Assembly: GCF_009363435.1 (NCBI RefSeq)
Contig: NZ_CP045354.1
Coordinates: 6,104,501 to 6,168,500, forward strand
Source: Labrenzia sp. THAF82
GTDB lineage: Bacteria; Pseudomonadota; Alphaproteobacteria; Rhizobiales; Stappiaceae
Reading direction: 5' to 3'
DNA length: 64,000 nt
Position 1 is the first letter of the stretch. Every line of letters starts with the position of its first letter. A program made the translations under genes and the position numbers. Below the pieces are notes generated by a model that saw only the letters and a program-made list of their open reading frames with translations, did no database searches and was not told where the DNA came from. Positions 62,122 to 64,000 of this stretch are shown here, piece after piece.

Positions 62122-63246
62122 TCAGGGCATTGTCAGCTCAAACTCGGCGAACCCGAAATCCTTGCCGTTGATCCTCAGACTCACCGCTTGAGTGCCGCCA
62201 TAGTAAACCCGCGTGGTGATCGGTCTGATCGCATGTTCTCTTTCAAGCTTCACCACTTGTCCGGGCTCCAGCTGGAGTTTCGTCCATTTGAAGACTTTCG
62301 GGGAAAGCGTCCCGTTCGCCTTTTTGAAGTGAACCAGATAGTCCAGCACCAGCGACTGCGGTCTGGCAGACGTTGACGTCAGTTCAATGCCGAACCCGAG
62401 CGCATCGCCATATGGAACGACCTTCGTTGAGATCATTGGTCCCGTCAGTTCAAGCTCTGGCGGGTTGAGCCCAAACGCCTTCAGTGTTGCAGCATGACCC
62501 TGCTTTATCAAAGACCGGCAAGCATGCCGGACCAGCTTCTCCCGGTCTTTATCTGCACCCTTCAGCCAACGCGCTGCGGTCTCGGCAACCAGATCCGGGT
62601 GGTCCTTGGCTATATCATTGAGATGATTGGCGACAGAGCGCCGGACATATTCTTCCGGGTCGTCTTTCAGGGCTTCAAGAAGCGGCAAGGTAGGTGTCGG
62701 ATCGGCCACCAGCTTCTTGAGCCGCATGCCCCAGGGCAATCGTGGTCGTGTGCCTTCTGAGACAAGCCTGCGCACATGAACACTCGGATCGCTTACCCAT
62801 GGTGACATGATCGCCAGGGCACGGTCCTGGTCCTTGTCGAGAAAGGGCCTGACTTCGAATTCCGCAGTTGCCCGTTTGGTCATTTCCTTCAGGAGCGTGA
62901 AGGACTTCTCGAAGTCGTCGAGACCGCAATCCGTGACAACCATTCCAAGGGGCATCATGCCCCAACCGCGAATGCCCTGATCATCACTTTTGCGGTCCAC
63001 ATCGGTATCGGCCACGGGATGCAGCATGGCCTCAAGAACACCAAACCGGTCATCAAGCCCTACCGGCAGAACCTTTCCGGTGACATCGGCAATTAACCGC
63101 GCGCGTTCCTTCAGTTCCAGGGTTCCAAGGTCCTCCAGGATCTCGGCTTCATAGGACTTTCGATCGAAGCTTTTGAGATGCCTGTCGAGATGCCCTGCAA
63201 GGCAGCGCACCAGATCCGGCGAGAGGTGGTTCTTGAAAGGCTCCAA
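62122..63246 (-). CDS. DNA alkylation repair (HEAT-repeat, AlkC/AlkD-like) protein
   Basis: The 374-residue protein is built of HEAT-like helices, including SDPSVHVRRLVSEGTRPRLP and EEYVRRSVANHLNDIAKDHP, the DNA-alkylation-repair pattern. The C-terminal 100 residues form a beta-rich domain seen in AlkC-type members. AlkC/AlkD enzymes remove alkylated bases. The start is TTG 63246 with AGGAG seven bases upstream. It is in the same window as ada, about 32 kb away. Confidence 0.83.
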   Translation of the reverse strand: MEPFKNHLSPDLVRCLAGHLDRHLKSFDRKSYEAEILEDLGTLELKERARLIADVTGKVLPVGLDDRFGVLEAMLHPVADTDVDRKSDDQGIRGWGMMPLGMVVTDCGLDDFEKSFTLLKEMTKRATAEFEVRPFLDKDQDRALAIMSPWVSDPSVHVRRLVSEGTRPRLPWGMRLKKLVADPTPTLPLLEALKDDPEEYVRRSVANHLNDIAKDHPDLVAETAARWLKGADKDREKLVRHACRSLIKQGHAATLKAFGLNPPELELTGPMISTKVVPYGDALGFGIELTSTSARPQSLVLDYLVHFKKANGTLSPKVFKWTKLQLEPGQVVKLEREHAIRPITTRVYYGGTQAVSLRINGKDFGFAEFELTMP

Positions 63247-63316
63247 GTTTTTGCTCCTGGCTTGTGTGTCCTCAACGATGTGCCAGAAGACGTCTCATCT
63301 CACCAGATGGCACGAC

Positions 63317-63349
63317 ACAGGCTCCTGACAGGTAATGTCAGGAGCCTGT
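63317..63349. repeat. 14-bp inverted repeat
   Basis: ACAGGCTCCTGACA / TGTCAGGAGCCTGT with a 5-base loop lies between the AlkC-like gene and the ABC terminator. No T-run follows on either strand. It may be an operator or an RNA hairpin upstream of the repair gene. Confidence 0.6.
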
Positions 63350-63374
63350 CAGTTGCCTTGTCTGGCGCGCGTCC

Positions 63375-63408
63375 CAAAACAAAAGCCACCCCGGTTTCCC
63401 GGAGTGGC
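63375..63408 (-). terminator. Rho-independent terminator of the UgpC-like operon
   Basis: On the minus strand GCCACTCCGG-GAAA-CCGGGGTGGC (10 bp, one G-T pair) is followed by TTTTTGTTTT. It lies about 52 bases after the ABC ATPase stop codon. Confidence 0.9.
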
Positions 63409-63460
63409 CAATTCGGGTGCGGACATTCTTTGGCTGCCACCTCACCTGATTGCAGATCTG

Positions 63461-64000
63461 TCAGTCAATCCGTTGTCCGGTGGCAGCATCAAAGAAATGC
63501 ACGTTTTTGGTGTCAACCTTCAGGTGCATGGTCTCGCCCGGTTCGTGATGGGCATGGCTGGAGACGCGTACGACTATTTCCTGCCCGCCGTCGCCAAAGC
63601 TTGCATAAACATAGCTTTCCGCGCCGACAGGTTCCAGAACGTTCACCGTCACCTCAAGGTTCACACCATCGCCGTCAGTCGGCCCGTCAACCACATCAAG
63701 ATGTTCAGGACGTACGCCAATGATGTAGCCATCCTTGCCCTTGGTGTTCGCTCCGCTGAGCCCGCTGCCGGTTTCAAGAGCAAGCCCGGTGCCATCCGCC
63801 TTGACCTTCAGAAGGTTCATTGCCGGAGATCCGATAAAGCTCGCCACAAAGGTCGACGCCGGGTTGTCGTAAACGTCGATTGGCGACCCGATCTGTTCGA
63901 TGTTGCCGCCATTCAGAACGACAAGACGATCGGCAAGCGTCATGGCTTCCAGCTGGTCATGGGTCACATAAACGCTGGTGGTGCCAAGCGACCGCTGCAG
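63461..64000 (-). CDS. ABC transporter ATP-binding protein, UgpC/MalK type (5' part outside window)
   Basis: The C-terminal 179 codons are visible. The frame enters from the right edge with LQRSLGTTSVYVTHDQ, the H-loop region, then ALADRLVVLNGG-like sequence and a TOBE/OB-fold domain (about 90 residues, IIGVRPEHLDVV). This is the CUT1 sugar or glycerol-3-phosphate importer ATPase type. Substrate and partner genes lie beyond the window. Confidence 0.88.
   Translation of the reverse strand: MQRSLGTTSVYVTHDQLEAMTLADRLVVLNGGNIEQIGSPIDVYDNPASTFVASFIGSPAMNLLKVKADGTGLALETGSGLSGANTKGKDGYIIGVRPEHLDVVDGPTDGDGVNLEVTVNVLEPVGAESYVYASFGDGGQEIVVRVSSHAHHEPGETMHLKVDTKNVHFFDAATGQRID

Overview
The window looks like the chromosome of a denitrifying alphaproteobacterium. 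Supporting signs are the DUF1150/Hsp20 pair, an ALAS-type hemA, a CoxSLM-type molybdo-flavoenzyme, UgpC-like and NMT1-like ABC transporters, and moderately high-GC codon use. A Stappiaceae/Rhodobacteraceae-like marine host is my inference only. No tRNA, rRNA, CRISPR array, transposase or prophage was seen.

Bases 1-20,921 form one denitrification island. Reading leftwards from about 8,100 is a tightly overlapping heme d1 biosynthesis operon: nirE, nirC, nirF, a nirD-nirL fusion, nirG, nirH, nirJ, nirN, a CbiX-type chelatase and a small membrane protein cut by the window edge. Upstream are a cupredoxin, a six-heme NirT-like cytochrome with an extra C-terminal heme domain, and nirS (cd1 nitrite reductase). 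norCBQDEF (NO reductase) runs rightwards from 12,791. A Dnr-type Crp/Fnr regulator with a DUF4202 gene, and hemA (5-aminolevulinate synthase), complete the block. Four 14-base TTGAC-N4-GT(C/T)A(A/T) boxes precede nirE, nirS, norC and hemA. The regulator keeps the E-xx-SR recognition helix expected for such boxes, so the block reads as one NO-responsive regulon covering nitrite reduction, NO reduction and heme supply.

Bases 21,026-29,286 hold a form II CO-dehydrogenase-like operon (coxG, coxS, coxL, coxM, leftwards). Divergent to it is a FIST-domain protein plus hybrid histidine kinase pair that resembles the NosP/NahK NO-sensing pair, with a LuxR-type response regulator facing it. Bases 29,682-35,581 are mixed: a standalone DUF4347-like protein with a caspase-clan-like His/Cys pair, Ada, panB/panC, a PHB-depolymerase-like esterase, an AraC regulator and a VOC protein.

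Bases 35,637-42,675 hold a membrane class III adenylate/guanylate cyclase, an NMT1/SsuA-type ABC importer and a diguanylate cyclase with a nitrate/nitrite-sensing (NIT) domain. Bases 42,771-51,836 hold a GNAT, two tiny unknown genes, an IlvD/Edd dehydratase with a ThDP enzyme and a CaiB-type CoA-transferase, a second PHB-depolymerase-like esterase, a K+ channel with a zinc ribbon, an SDR, and an isolated 31-codon gene with a perfect Shine-Dalgarno sequence. The rest is housekeeping and accessory: DUF302, a YeeE/YedE transporter, a TTC38-like protein, OpgC, DUF1150/Hsp20 behind a sigma-32-like promoter, a LysR, an ECF sigma factor with a SnoaL-like secreted protein, MmcQ/YjbR, an MFS transporter, a DNA-alkylation-repair HEAT protein, and the 3' end of a UgpC/MalK-type ATPase.
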